Positions 26,245 to 35,243 of a DNA stretch of 64,000 nt are shown one piece after another. The position numbers and the translations under genes were made by a program. This DNA is from Azospirillum canadense (GTDB taxonomy: Bacteria > Pseudomonadota > Alphaproteobacteria > Azospirillales > Azospirillaceae). The notes beneath the pieces were generated by a model. The model saw only the letters and a program-made list of their open reading frames with translations, was not told where the DNA came from and made no database searches. The DNA lies in contig NZ_JAOQNG010000003.1 in assembly GCF_025961225.1 (NCBI RefSeq), forward strand, positions 496,001-560,000, given 5' to 3'. Numbering within the stretch: the stretch's first letter is position 1; each line of letters opens with the position of its first letter.

Positions 26245-26289
26245 CCGATGTCGGCCGTGCCGGGCCGCGCCCAGAAAAGCCGACATCGG
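26245..26289. terminator. Hairpin between convergent genes
   Basis: CCGATGTCGGC (26245-26255) and GCCGACATCGG (26279-26289) form an 11-bp perfect stem between the stops of the DUF6745-like gene and nhaA. It probably ends both transcripts, although no long T-tract is present. Confidence 0.5.
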
Positions 26290-26314
26290 TCCCACGCCGC
26301 CGTTGGCCGCCCAT

Positions 26315-27520
26315 TCACGCCGTCTTGGCGGCGCTCAGTGCCTCACGCGGCGCGCGGCGCAGCACCAGCCAGCCGGCAAGCGCGGACAGCAGGGAGCCGC
26401 CGAGAACACCGACCTTCACGGCGTCCGCCAGCTCCGGGGACGTCGGAAACGCCAGCGCGCCGATGAACAGGCTCATGGTGAAACCGATGCCACAGAGCAG
26501 GGCCACGCCATAGAGTTGCCGCCAGCTGGCCCCTGCCGGCAGGTCGGCCAGCCCGCTCCGAATGGCCAGCCAGGAGGCGGCAAAGACGCCGCATTGCTTG
26601 CCGACAAACAACCCGAGCGCGATGCCCAGAGGCACCGGCCCGACGAGCGCCGACGGATCCATGCCGGTGAACGACACCCCGGCGTTGGCGAAGCCGAAGA
26701 TCGGGACGATGCCGAACGCCACCCAGGGGGTGATCGCATGCTCCAGACGGTGCAGCGGCGAGGTCAACTCGTCGCGCCGCCCCGGCGTGGCGCGCACCGG
26801 GATCGTCAGGGCCAAGGCCACGCCCGCCAGGGTGGCGTGCACGCCGGACGCCAGAACGCACGCCCAGAGCGCCACGCCAACCGTCAGGCACGGCCACAGC
26901 CGGGTCACCCCGAAGCGGTTGAAGGCGATCAGCACGAGCAACGCCGCCGCCGCCAAGCCGAGCGCGCCCAGCGAGAGGTCGGCGGTGTAGAACAGCGCGA
27001 TGATCACCACCGCGCCCAGATCGTCAAGGATCGCCAGCGCCGCCAGGAACACCTTCAGCGAGGCCAGCACCCGCGGCCCGATGAGCGAGATGAGGCCCAG
27101 CGCGAAGGCGATGTCGGTCGCCGCCGGGATGGCCCAGCCGCGCAGGCCGACCGGGTCGCTCGCGTTCACCGCCGCGTAGATCACCGCGGGCGCCAGCATG
27201 CCGCCGGCAGCGGCTAGGCCGGGAAGCGCCCGCCGCGGCCAGGAGGCCAGCTGCCCGTCCAGCATCTCGCGCTTGATCTCCAGCCCGACCAGCAGAAAGA
27301 ACACCGCCATCAGGCCGTCGTTGATCCAATGCAGCACAGCCAGGCCCGCCACCGGGGCGTGGAGAGCGGAAAAGTATAGGGGAGCGAGTGGGGAATTCGC
27401 GACCACGAGGGCGAGGGCCGCGGCGGCCATCAGCAGGAGGCCGCCGGAGGCCTCGCTGTCCAGGAAATCGCGAAGGAGGGACAGAGGGCGCATCCGCCTC
27501 CGGCCTTTCTGGTGTGTCAT
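26315..27520 (-). CDS. nhaA: Na+/H+ antiporter NhaA
   Basis: NhaA exchanges internal Na+ for external protons at the inner membrane. From 27520 the protein has 401 residues; an ATG at 27493 gives 392, close to E. coli NhaA (388). Many membrane helices are visible. The functional Asp pair lies in AILDDLGAVVIIALFY. ATDIAFALGL, INDGLMAVFFLLVGLEIKRE and GFTMSLFIGALAF are family hallmarks. The frame is intact, unlike the thioredoxin-NhaA gene 2 kb away. The IS at 27561 ends only 40 bp upstream of the start, so the native promoter was probably displaced or replaced. Confidence 0.93.
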   Translation of the reverse strand: MTHQKGRRRMRPLSLLRDFLDSEASGGLLLMAAAALALVVANSPLAPLYFSALHAPVAGLAVLHWINDGLMAVFFLLVGLEIKREMLDGQLASWPRRALPGLAAAGGMLAPAVIYAAVNASDPVGLRGWAIPAATDIAFALGLISLIGPRVLASLKVFLAALAILDDLGAVVIIALFYTADLSLGALGLAAAALLVLIAFNRFGVTRLWPCLTVGVALWACVLASGVHATLAGVALALTIPVRATPGRRDELTSPLHRLEHAITPWVAFGIVPIFGFANAGVSFTGMDPSALVGPVPLGIALGLFVGKQCGVFAASWLAIRSGLADLPAGASWRQLYGVALLCGIGFTMSLFIGALAFPTSPELADAVKVGVLGGSLLSALAGWLVLRRAPREALSAAKTA

Positions 27521-27560
27521 GCGGCGCAAGATCCTTTTTTTGTTGCAACAGCACGTGTAA

Positions 27561-28670
27561 GGGACTTTGGCGCACAAATCGGCGTGGTGGCGGAGTCCAC
27601 CGTTGGGCCGCGGTGATCAGGCGGTCTTGCGGGAGATCGGCAGACCCAAGCGGGTCATGATGTTCATGACCTTGCAGCCGACGGCGGCCTCGACCTTCTG
27701 GGCCGGCAGACACCGAGCGCGCAGGCTGCGCCCGATGAGTTGCTTGTCGCGCATCATCGCCACCTCGGCTAACGACCGGCGGCCGTAATGAACAGCCCTT
27801 TGCCAGCCGAGCCGTCTGCGTTGTGCGATCAGTTGGATATGGCGGTCGCGTTGACTGGGGGTGCTCCCGGCCGTGTCGCTCGGCACCGCGGTCGCGCGCG
27901 GCGGGATGATCACCTCGGCGTCTGGCGTGTGTGCACTCACCGCACGGTACACGGGCTCGCCGTCGCAGGCTCCGTCCGCCAGCAGCGTGCCGATCGGGCG
28001 GGTGATCTGATCGAGCAGCGGGCCGACCAGAGAGGCATCGCCTTGCTCCGTGGTCGTCAGGTCCGAGGCAAGGATCTCGCCGGTATCGGGAATGACGGCC
28101 AGATGCAGTTTGCGCCAACTCCGGCGTGCTTGGCCGCCGTGCTTTTCCAGATGCCACTCGCCCGTGCCGAACACCGTCAGCCCGGTGGAGTCGATGACCA
28201 CCGCCACCGGTCCGTCCGTGCTGGTCAGCGCCGCCGCGACCGCCAGATCGGCGCTGCGCCGGGAGAAGGTCGTGTGGTCGGGAACCGGCAGGTCCAGGCC
28301 GAGCAGGCGCATCAGCGAGCCCAGCAAGCCCTCGGTTTGGCCCCACGGTCGACCAAACGCCAGGCGCAGCATCATCCCTGCCTCGATGGCGATGTCCGAG
28401 TAGAGCGCTGATCGGCCGCGCCGTCCCGTGGCGGGCGGTGTCCAGGCGGCGATCGCCTCCGGCGTCACCCAGAGCGTCAGGTCACCGCGCCGGCGCAGCG
28501 CCGCATCGTAGGACGCCCAGTTCTCAACCCGGTAGCGGGCGTGTGGGATCTTGTGACGTCGGCTCTGGTTGGCTTTGTCCGGCATCGGAAACTCGGCTTC
28601 TGCAAAGCCGCTTCTCTAACCGCCAAGGTGCCCTACGCCAACCATCATCCGGTTTGTGCGCCAAAGTCCC
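27561..28670 (-). mobile_element. Second IS903-group IS5-family element
   Basis: About 1110 bp, bounded by GGGACTTTGGCGCACAAA inverted repeats (18 bp). Flanks CACGTGTAA and GTGAATGGG do not match, so there is no clear target duplication. The sequence differs clearly from the four 1114-bp copies. It lies directly upstream of nhaA. Confidence 0.88.
27617..28585 (-). CDS. IS5 family (IS903 group) transposase
   Basis: 322 residues with intact DDE motifs: VAVVIDSTGLTVFG, TLLADGACDGE and RRSLAEVAMMRDK, where the Glu follows in the last block. It is colinear with the transposase of the four-copy element but clearly diverged. The end, GLPISRKTA, is just inside the right inverted repeat. It appears active. 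Confidence 0.93.
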   Translation of the reverse strand: MPDKANQSRRHKIPHARYRVENWASYDAALRRRGDLTLWVTPEAIAAWTPPATGRRGRSALYSDIAIEAGMMLRLAFGRPWGQTEGLLGSLMRLLGLDLPVPDHTTFSRRSADLAVAAALTSTDGPVAVVIDSTGLTVFGTGEWHLEKHGGQARRSWRKLHLAVIPDTGEILASDLTTTEQGDASLVGPLLDQITRPIGTLLADGACDGEPVYRAVSAHTPDAEVIIPPRATAVPSDTAGSTPSQRDRHIQLIAQRRRLGWQRAVHYGRRSLAEVAMMRDKQLIGRSLRARCLPAQKVEAAVGCKVMNIMTRLGLPISRKTA

Positions 28671-28872
28671 GTGAATGGGCACCACATCCACACCCGCCTG
28701 CCATCCCGCGCACGTTTGGTGACATAGCGGCACCGGACCGGGGCCGCGCGTCGGGTTTGCACCGTTCCGCTGGAGGCCTGCGGTGCGAGGGGAGAAGCCA
28801 GCGCCGCGTCGCTGCCGGCACATGCACGGCGGCTTGCCCGTTCCAGCCAGCCGCCGTGCCGGAAGCCGAACG

Positions 28873-29328
28873 TCAGGCGGCCTTCTTGCGCCGGCCCTTC
28901 GCGGGAGCGGGTTCATTCGGCGTCACCGCCGCGGCCGTGACACGCTTGTTGGTTCCAAGACCGGACTGCTTGGCGAACGCGCTGCGCCTGGCAGCGTAGT
29001 TGGGCGCCGTCATCGGGTAGTCGGGCGGCAGGTTCCACTTGGCCCGATATTCCGCAGGCGACATGTTGTAAGCAGTGCGCAGGTGCCGCTTGAGCATCGT
29101 CAGCTTCTTGCCGTCTTCCAGGCAGACGATGTAGTCCGGCGTCACCGACTTCCTGACCGGCACCGCCGGTTCCTGCTTCACCGCCTCAACCTTCGGCTGG
29201 CCAGTGCCGGCCAGGGCGTCGAACACTGCGTTCACCACCAGCGGAACATCGCTGGAAGCGACCCGGTTGGCGCTGACATAGGACGCGACGATTTCGGCGG
29301 TCAACGCGACCAGCTTCTCACGCTCCAT
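28873..29328 (-). CDS. mucR: MucR/Ros family transcriptional regulator
   Basis: A zinc-finger-type regulator of 151 residues. In alphaproteobacteria MucR/Ros proteins bind AT-rich promoters and control exopolysaccharide, motility and symbiosis genes. The N-terminal oligomerisation part is VALTAEIVASYVSANRV. The DNA-binding part is DYIVCLEDGKKLTMLKRHLR with TAYNMSPAEYRAKW. The finger has one Cys (CLED) where Ros has CxxC, a common MucR variation. The ATG at 29328 follows AGGAGAG. The tail is Lys/Arg/Ala-rich. Confidence 0.93.
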   Translation of the reverse strand: MEREKLVALTAEIVASYVSANRVASSDVPLVVNAVFDALAGTGQPKVEAVKQEPAVPVRKSVTPDYIVCLEDGKKLTMLKRHLRTAYNMSPAEYRAKWNLPPDYPMTAPNYAARRSAFAKQSGLGTNKRVTAAAVTPNEPAPAKGRRKKAA

Positions 29329-29709
29329 CACACTCTCCTGACTGTCCTTGCGCGACCCTTTTGCTGCGGGGTCATTGGTCCATGTGGCAAATTTCATCGT
29401 CTCTCATACGGGTTTTCGAATAGTCAGGCAACCCTCGCCGATGCCATATCTTGAACCGCTTCTTCGTATTCCGATCACCAAAGGCCTCGGGACTTGGGCC
29501 AATGTGCGTTCATTGAACAAGCACTGGAGCCTCTCCGCACGTGGTGGCATCGGGGCAATGCCCCGCCCAGGCGCAGAGGTTTCAGCGACGAACAATTTTC
29601 GAAGTTCAGACCTCACGCTCATCAGGGTAAATACAAAGAGGGGTTTTCATTCCAACGCCGTGCTCCACATGTCAGGCAATGAGACGGCGCTGACTGGACC
29701 GAGGCAGAC
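29329..29709. other. Divergent promoter region between mucR and the DUF2934 gene
   Basis: No gene is supported. The spacer is less GC-rich than its neighbours, as expected for two divergent promoters, and could hold MucR-binding AT-rich sites. I could not pick confident -35/-10 pairs. Confidence 0.4.
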
Positions 29710-30330
29710 ATGACAGAAGACCGCGACGCGCGCATCCGGGAGCGGGCGCACAGCCTCTGGGAACGCGACGGCCGCCCAGAGGGCATGGCGGAGGTTCATT
29801 GGATCCAGGCGCGCCGGGAGATCGAGGCGGAGGAACAGGCTGCCGACGCAGCGCAAACCGCCCCGGTGGCGAAGCGCCGCCGCAAGGCGGCAACGCCGGC
29901 CCCAGCCGCCGCTCCGCCCGACAAGCCGCGGCGTTCACGCAAGACGAAGACTTCGGAGAACACGCTCACGGACGCCGCTCGCCAGATGGGGCGGATGGTC
30001 GCCGAGACGGTGAGCGACGCCGTCGCCGCGGGAGTGGAAACCGTGTCGGACGCCGTGGAGGCGATCGCTCAGCCCAACAAGAAAACACGACGGACAACGG
30101 CGGCTGCGACGAAGACCGACACGCCAGCCAAGGGTCGCAAGGCGGCGTGGTCGCCAACCGACGTCGCGAAGGCAGCAGCCAGTCCGGCCAAGGGTGAGCC
30201 GGCCGCGAAGCGGAAGACAGCGGCTGCGACCGGTGCGACCAAGGAAAACGGAACATCCTCGCCGGTGACGCCCACGGCCACGGCGCGCCGTGCCACCGGA
30301 AAGCGCCGCTCGTCCGCAAGCGTGCATTGA
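29710..30330 (+). CDS. DUF2934 protein with Lys/Ala-rich tail
   Basis: 206 residues. Residues 5-35 match DUF2934 (RIRERAHSLWERDGRPEGMA, then HW), a short domain common in rhizobia and Azospirillum. The rest is low-complexity, rich in Ala, Lys, Thr and Pro. It has KRRRK and KPRRSRKTK basic clusters and an amphipathic central part (MGRMVAETVSDAVAAGVETV). The tail resembles histone-H1-like proteins, so nucleic-acid binding is possible. GAGG precedes the ATG by five bases. It diverges from mucR. Confidence 0.8.
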   Translation: MTEDRDARIRERAHSLWERDGRPEGMAEVHWIQARREIEAEEQAADAAQTAPVAKRRRKAATPAPAAAPPDKPRRSRKTKTSENTLTDAARQMGRMVAETVSDAVAAGVETVSDAVEAIAQPNKKTRRTTAAATKTDTPAKGRKAAWSPTDVAKAAASPAKGEPAAKRKTAAATGATKENGTSSPVTPTATARRATGKRRSSASVH

Positions 30331-30488
30331 CGGACTCCGACCAGAACGCCCGGTGGCGCAAAGCGGCGGCGCGTTCGGGTCAACGTCCTGAACATCGGTC
30401 TGGCCGACACACGAGCCCGAACGGCTGCCTGATCACATCGGCCGTGCCCATGGCCCATAGACCTCGGCGGCCGTGCACGGCGGCACCG

Positions 30489-30809
30489 TCAGTCCGCTAT
30501 CATACCGGTCTCCGCATCGGCCAGAAAGGGGCGGACGACCGCCAGAACCTCCTCGAGCCGGTCGTGGTGCAGCCAGTGCCCCGCGTCGGCGATCGTCACC
30601 GCCCGTGCGTTCTGAAAATGCGGCAGGAGGCCGAGGATCTGCGGATCGGCATGCCGGCTCGTCGCGCTGCTGAGCAGGAGCATCGGGCCGATGAGGCGCG
30701 ACCACAGCGCGATCACCTCCGCCGTGGGAAACCGGTTCGGCGCGCCCGGATGTGGGGGCCAAACGTCCAGCTGAGCGTGCCGTCCCCGTTCCGCCGGATC
30801 CCACGCACC
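30489..30809 (-). pseudogene. Alpha/beta hydrolase, C-terminal fragment
   Basis: The last 90 or so codons of an alpha/beta hydrolase remain. NRFPTAEVIALWSRLIGPML and LLPHFQNARAVTIADAG lead to HWLHHDRLEEVLAVVRPFL, which holds the catalytic His (GHW). The nucleophile and Asp parts are absent. Upstream sequence in this frame is not hydrolase-like, so the gene is 5'-truncated. Confidence 0.75.
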
Positions 30810-31438
30810 GCCAGAGGCCACACCTGCTTGACTGACGGGTGTGGGTTCGCATGGGGCGCGTCCGACTCCTCCACGCTGTCCCAACGGCTCGACCCAGCCG
30901 GTCACCCGTTGCTCAACGGGGTGGTAGGAACGCAGGGTCAGGGTGGGATCAAGCTGCCGGGTGTCTTCGATGGCTGCGAGCCTCGGCAAACCGGCCGGCG
31001 TGGAGCAACCAAGCCATGCGAGGCCTCACCGCGTTCGACGATGCCGGAGGTCGCCACGCCGGTGATCTCGGCGCGCGACGCCAAGCGCTTGGCCCCCAAG
31101 GGCGTTGCCATCGAGCCCGGCACCCGGCTCTCGGCCGCGACCACGCGTCGGTGTGGGCATCCCTTCCGCCACCTGGTGGTGAAAGCGTCCCAGAACCACG
31201 CCGCTCTGCGCCATGCCCGTCTTTGGTCAACCGACCGGGAGAAAGGCAATGGGCGCTGTGAGGACACTTGGCCCGTCCGCGAAGGCGAAACGACGCCGAC
31301 GCCGGAAGAGGACGGCGCAGCTTGCCAAGCTGCCGGGGTCCTCTCACGGAGCGCCGTGCGACCGCTCGGTTCCGTGTCGCGGCGGAGAAGGCGGAAGCGG
31401 CCACGGCCCAAGCGGTCGCGGCAGGCGCCAGCCAGGCG
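30810..31438. other. Decayed DNA, no confident gene
   Basis: Several overlapping frames are open because of high GC, but none has a recognisable domain with a ribosome binding site. One plus-strand frame (about 31328-31420, ATARFRVAAEKAEAATAQ) has coding-like composition and could be a remnant. Confidence 0.35.
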
Positions 31439-32049
31439 TCACCGCATCCTCCGGATCGCTCCAGCTGTCGGCGCCCTGCCCGCGCCGGCCTGATCCGCTC
31501 GGCCGGCCCGAACGACCGCCTGAAGCCGCTCGGCCAACGCGCGCTCTCCCGTGCAGAGAGCGTCGCACAGATCCCGCATCTCCGCGATGGACGGCCGCCA
31601 TTTTTTGGACCGCCGCCACTGCCGGGCCGCGGCGTCGATGGCCCAGGCCGGGTATTCGCCGAGATCCTCGGCCCAATCCAGAGCTACCAGACGCTCGACA
31701 TCAGGGGTCATGGCCTTCGACGGGAAGTGGCTCAGAAGCGTGAGGACGCGGGCGAGGACGTGGTCGGTGGGGGCTGGAGGCAGCGCCGTCATCCTCAGGT
31801 CGTCCAAGGCACGTTGCGCCAGGGCGGCGTGCTGGACCGTAACGCCCACCGGCGGCGACCAAGTTTCGGCCATGCCATCGAAGCCGTTGTCGGAAAACCG
31901 CGGGCGGCGTTCGGTATGGCCGGCGGCCAGCAACTCCTGAAGGGGGGCTGGCAACGCCCCGACCAAAAGCGTTCGGCCGCGGGCATCGCCGGGTTGAACG
32001 GCAGTGGCGACCGTGTGCTTGGGACTGCTGCGATGTTGCGCGCTGGCAT
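31439..32049 (-). pseudogene. Paralogue of the helicase-loader-like protein, frameshifted
   Basis: It is homologous to the gene at 3516..4133. The start at 32049 follows GAGGAAG, 11 nt after the winged-helix gene, exactly as in the first module. The opening frame reads RSPLPFNPAMPAAER. At about 31966-31972 the homology moves to another frame (LLVGALPAPLQELLAAGH), which then runs to 31439 with DWAEDLGEYPAWAIDAAARQW and SKKWRPSIAEMRDLC. A small deletion therefore shifted the frame after about 28 codons. Confidence 0.8.
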
Positions 32050-32060
32050 GCCGGTCTTCC

Positions 32061-32870
32061 TCACGACCAAGGTGACGGTGTGGCGGCGCGCTGGCGCAGT
32101 TCGGCAGCTGTGGCCGCCCACGCGTCAACGCGCTGCGCCGCGCTGTCCCGGGCGCGCCGTGGCTGACCGGCTGGCGTGTCGGTCGCGGACGTGTTGCGCA
32201 GGACCGGTGCCTTGCCGGCGGCAACGTCCTGAGCCAACCACGCGCGCCATGCCGCGGACACGTCCCGATAGCGATAGCCATGAGCTTGGCAGCGCAGGAC
32301 GAACGCCTCGACATGGCGGCTGAGATCAATGTCGGTGTGCCTAACCCGGGCCCAGGCCATGTCGTCGGCCGTTGGCATCCAGTCCACCGGTACCGTGCGC
32401 ACCGGAGCCTGCGCGCAGGAGGCGAGCGAGTCTGGAATCTGTTTAGGATGGACCTGTTTCTGACTCGGTGGCGGACAGGGGGCGTTCGTGGCTGAGTCAT
32501 CCCTGTCGGCGGCCCGCCTAAGGCCAGAGGCGGTCGCCGCCGGCTCCTCCCCCTCTCCCTCCGGGACGAACCGCAGGCGGTAAAGGCACGACAGGCGGGC
32601 GCCGTCGCGGCCGCGGCGATGCTCGATGCTCACCAGGCCGATGTTGCTGAGCCCTTGGAGGATGCGGTTGATCGTTGGCCGCGAGCGCTTCAGCTTGGCG
32701 GCCAACGTCGACTGCGATGGCCAGCACAGTCCGGTCTCGTCGGCGAAGGTGGCCAGGGCGGCCAGCACGGCAAAGCCGTCGGCGTCCAGGTCCGGGTGCT
32801 CCAGCCACCAAGACGGGATACGGCCCCAACGCCCGGTGTCGGGCAGATCGGCAACGCTTGCGGTCGGCAT
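32061..32870 (-). CDS. Winged-helix replication protein, second copy
   Basis: 269 residues, paralogous over its whole length to 2707..3504. It shares the WPSQSTLAAKLKRSRPTINR helix-turn-helix and the terminal DWMPTADDMAWARVR with GYRYRDVSAAWRAWL. The linkers differ. The ATG at 32870 follows GGGGAG; a longer open frame to 32951 enters the iterons. It is transcribed away from the second iteron array, as in module 1. The frame is intact although its downstream partner is broken and its rep is split. Confidence 0.75.
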   Translation of the reverse strand: MPTASVADLPDTGRWGRIPSWWLEHPDLDADGFAVLAALATFADETGLCWPSQSTLAAKLKRSRPTINRILQGLSNIGLVSIEHRRGRDGARLSCLYRLRFVPEGEGEEPAATASGLRRAADRDDSATNAPCPPPSQKQVHPKQIPDSLASCAQAPVRTVPVDWMPTADDMAWARVRHTDIDLSRHVEAFVLRCQAHGYRYRDVSAAWRAWLAQDVAAGKAPVLRNTSATDTPAGQPRRARDSAAQRVDAWAATAAELRQRAATPSPWS

Positions 32871-32965
32871 CGAGACACTCCCCAACGTGTGGTGCCGGAC
32901 AGGCCGGCGATCGTGCGGAGCAGGATTCCCGAGCGGATGGCGGACTCCCAAGCGCGCGCGACTCC

Positions 32966-33532
32966 TCCATGGAGGGGTGGCGCGCGCTCCCGGAGGATTG
33001 GTGCGCGCCTCTGGAGGAAGCGCGCGCGGCGTCTGGAGGATCGGTGCGCGGTGTGGAGGATCGGTGCGCGGTGTCCGGAGGATCAGTGCGCGGGAAGACC
33101 GCGAATCGGATTCTTGAGGAATGGATCGCGCCCTCTGGAGGAACGGTGCGCGCCCTGGCCCTCAGAAACCGGATGTCCCGCCGTTCTGGAGGAACGGTGC
33201 GCGGGGCGGGGACCTTTCAAGGCGCGCACCCGTCCTCCATGGTCGCGCTTGGCCGGGGAGCGGGGGGCAAGGGTGAAGGAGCGGTTCGCGGCCATTCGGC
33301 GGTCCATCGCGAACAACCTGGAGGAACGGTGCGCGCTTTGTTTGTTGCCGGCGGAGAACGTCGCGGCCCGCGGCGGCTGCCGGTCTCGGTGCTTCCGAGT
33401 CGGGTGGGCATACGGCGCGCCGGGGCAGGCCCGCGCACCGTTCCTCCAGGGCCGCGAACCCGTCCTTCATGGGAGCGCACCGTTCCTCCATAGAGGCGAG
33501 CCAAACCTCCATAGGGGCGAGCCGTTCCTAAC
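32966..33532. repeat. Second iteron array, candidate oriV of the broken replicon
   Basis: About 15 copies of a 17-bp repeat, consensus TGGAGGAACGGTGCGCG, lie here. Perfect copies are at 33136, 33187 and 33319. Perfect inverse copies are at 33432 and, apart from one base, 33474. Degenerate copies lie throughout, for example GGAGGATCGGTGCGCG. The unit is unrelated to that of the first array. The array lies between the winged-helix gene and the rep N-terminal half, mirroring module 1. Confidence 0.88.
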
Positions 33533-33612
33533 CACCCAAATGGTCGTCCTGGCGGAACGTCGTTGTCGGCAAGCGACGCACGCCGGTACTCTGGATGGTG
33601 AAGGAGATGCCG

Positions 33613-34129
33613 ATGAGCACAGACGTGGCGACGGGCCAGCAGGGATCGACCCTGCAGTTCGCCCTGTGGGAGCACGAGCCCGAGCAGGACGACGACGCCC
33701 GGCAGACGAACGCGGTGGGGTTGTACGATCTGGCGCCACGGTTTGTTTTCGCGTCCGGAGAGCGCGGCGGCGACGAAAAGCGCGACATCACGCATGTGGA
33801 GTCGGTGACACGTTCGTTCTTCTACAACGGCGAGCCCTACGTCATCACCCTTGACCCGGCGCGCATCAAGCGCCGCGTGCGCGTCGACAGCAACGGGGAC
33901 GGGGTCTCCAAATACAAGGTGATGCGGGTCGAAGCCCTGCCTGGCGAGCGCGAGCAGTTGGTCGAAGAGGTCATCCGGCGGCTGGCGACCGAGCGGGCGC
34001 GGCTGGTGCTGGTGGACGGCGACAGCTTGCGCAACGCCAAGGTCCAGATGCGTTTTTCCTTCTACGAGATCCAGAAGGAACTCGCTCGGGTGCGCCGCAC
34101 GCTCAGCATCTCGGAGATCCGCGAAGCCC
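33613..34129 (+). pseudogene. Rep initiator, N-terminal half (truncated by IS copy 4)
   Basis: About 172 codons are homologous to residues 1-205 of the Rep at 647..1945: VGLYDLAPRFVF, PGEREQLVEEVIRRLA and RRTLSISEIREA. The ATG at 33613 follows AAGGAG; ATGs at 33607 and 33595 are in frame. The reading stops being Rep-like exactly at the left end of IS copy 4. The C-terminal half, with most DNA-binding surface, is missing here; a fitting half lies at 19784..20430. Confidence 0.88.
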
Positions 34130-35243
34130 GGCGTTGGTGCAGCGAGGTTCGGGATTGCCGGTCCTGGGTCATCGTGTAGAAGGGCGCGTCTCTTGATTAC
34201 CGGATTGGTCAGCCTCGGCATGCCGAACAAACACAACGACGCGCGGCGCCATCACATCCCGAAGATGCGGTTCAAAGTAACGAATTGGGCGTCGTACGAA
34301 GCCGGACTGCGCCGGCGCGGCAGTCTGACGCTGTGGGTCAGCGACGCGGCGATCGCCGCCTGGCGAGCGGCGCCGCGGACGACGCCCGGTGGGCAAGCGC
34401 GCTACTCGCAGACGGCTATCGAAACAGCCCTCATGGTCCGCTTGGTGTTTCATCAGCCGCTGCGCCAGACCGAGGGGCTGCTCGGCTCGTTGCTGGATCT
34501 CCTGGGCGTGGACCTGCCGGTTCCCGACCACACGACGATCAGTCGCCGGGCGGCGCGCTTGACGCCGGTGTTGGCCACGGCCCTGCCGACGGGCCCGGTC
34601 ACGCTGGTGATCGACAGCACCGGCTTGAAGGTCTACGGGGCCGGCGAGTGGCACCGCGACAAGCATGGCGTGCGCGGGCCGCGGACCTGGCGCAAACTCC
34701 ATCTCGCGGTGGATGCCGCCAGCAGCGCCATCGTCGCGGCCACGCTGACCACCACCAGCGACGGGGACGCCTCCCAGGTCGGACCGCTGCTCGACCAGAT
34801 CAGTGGCCCCATCGACACCGTCATGGCTGACGGCGCGTACGACGGCGAACCGATTTACCAGACCATCGCCGCCCGGGATGCCGGGGCTCGGGTGATCATC
34901 CCCCCGCGCGCCACGGCGGTCGTGAGCGAGGCCGCCACAACCGCCCCGACCCAGCGGGACCGCCACATCCAGAGCCTGGCCGAGCACGGGCGCTCAGGCT
35001 GGCAAAAGCAGACCGACTATGGCGAGCGGGCGAAGGCGGAAACCGCGATGGCGCGTTACAAGCGCATCCTCGGCGACCAGCTGCGTGCACGCACGTTGCC
35101 CGGCCAACGAACTGAAGCCGCCACCGGCGTCATCATCCTGAACCGGATGATCGATCAAGCACGCCCGAACTCCGTCCGCATCGCCTGATCAAAGGTCGTG
35201 TCAGGCTTCACTGCGTCTGTGCGGACCTCGCTGCACCAACACC
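34130..35243 (+). mobile_element. IS903-group IS5-family element, copy 4
   Basis: Full 1114-bp copy. Flanks along the element are GCGAAGCCC (inside rep) and GCCTTTACC (inside an IS701-type remnant), which do not match. It shares the silent G with copy 3 and is inverted relative to it. Confidence 0.93.
34220..35188 (+). CDS. IS5 family (IS903 group) transposase, copy 4
   Basis: Intact 322-residue transposase, identical in protein to copies 1-3. The element split rep on one side and an IS701-type transposase on the other, so at least one recombination or nested insertion happened here. Confidence 0.95.
   Translation: MPNKHNDARRHHIPKMRFKVTNWASYEAGLRRRGSLTLWVSDAAIAAWRAAPRTTPGGQARYSQTAIETALMVRLVFHQPLRQTEGLLGSLLDLLGVDLPVPDHTTISRRAARLTPVLATALPTGPVTLVIDSTGLKVYGAGEWHRDKHGVRGPRTWRKLHLAVDAASSAIVAATLTTTSDGDASQVGPLLDQISGPIDTVMADGAYDGEPIYQTIAARDAGARVIIPPRATAVVSEAATTAPTQRDRHIQSLAEHGRSGWQKQTDYGERAKAETAMARYKRILGDQLRARTLPGQRTEAATGVIILNRMIDQARPNSVRIA

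Noticed and set aside
30327..31493. A 388-codon plus-strand frame
   Set aside because: It overlaps a clear hydrolase fragment on the other strand and has no domain or ribosome site.
20422..34129. Target duplication between the rep-side flanks of IS copies 3 and 4
   Set aside because: CTTTCCCGG and GCGAAGCCC do not match, so a simple insertion followed by one inversion is not proven.
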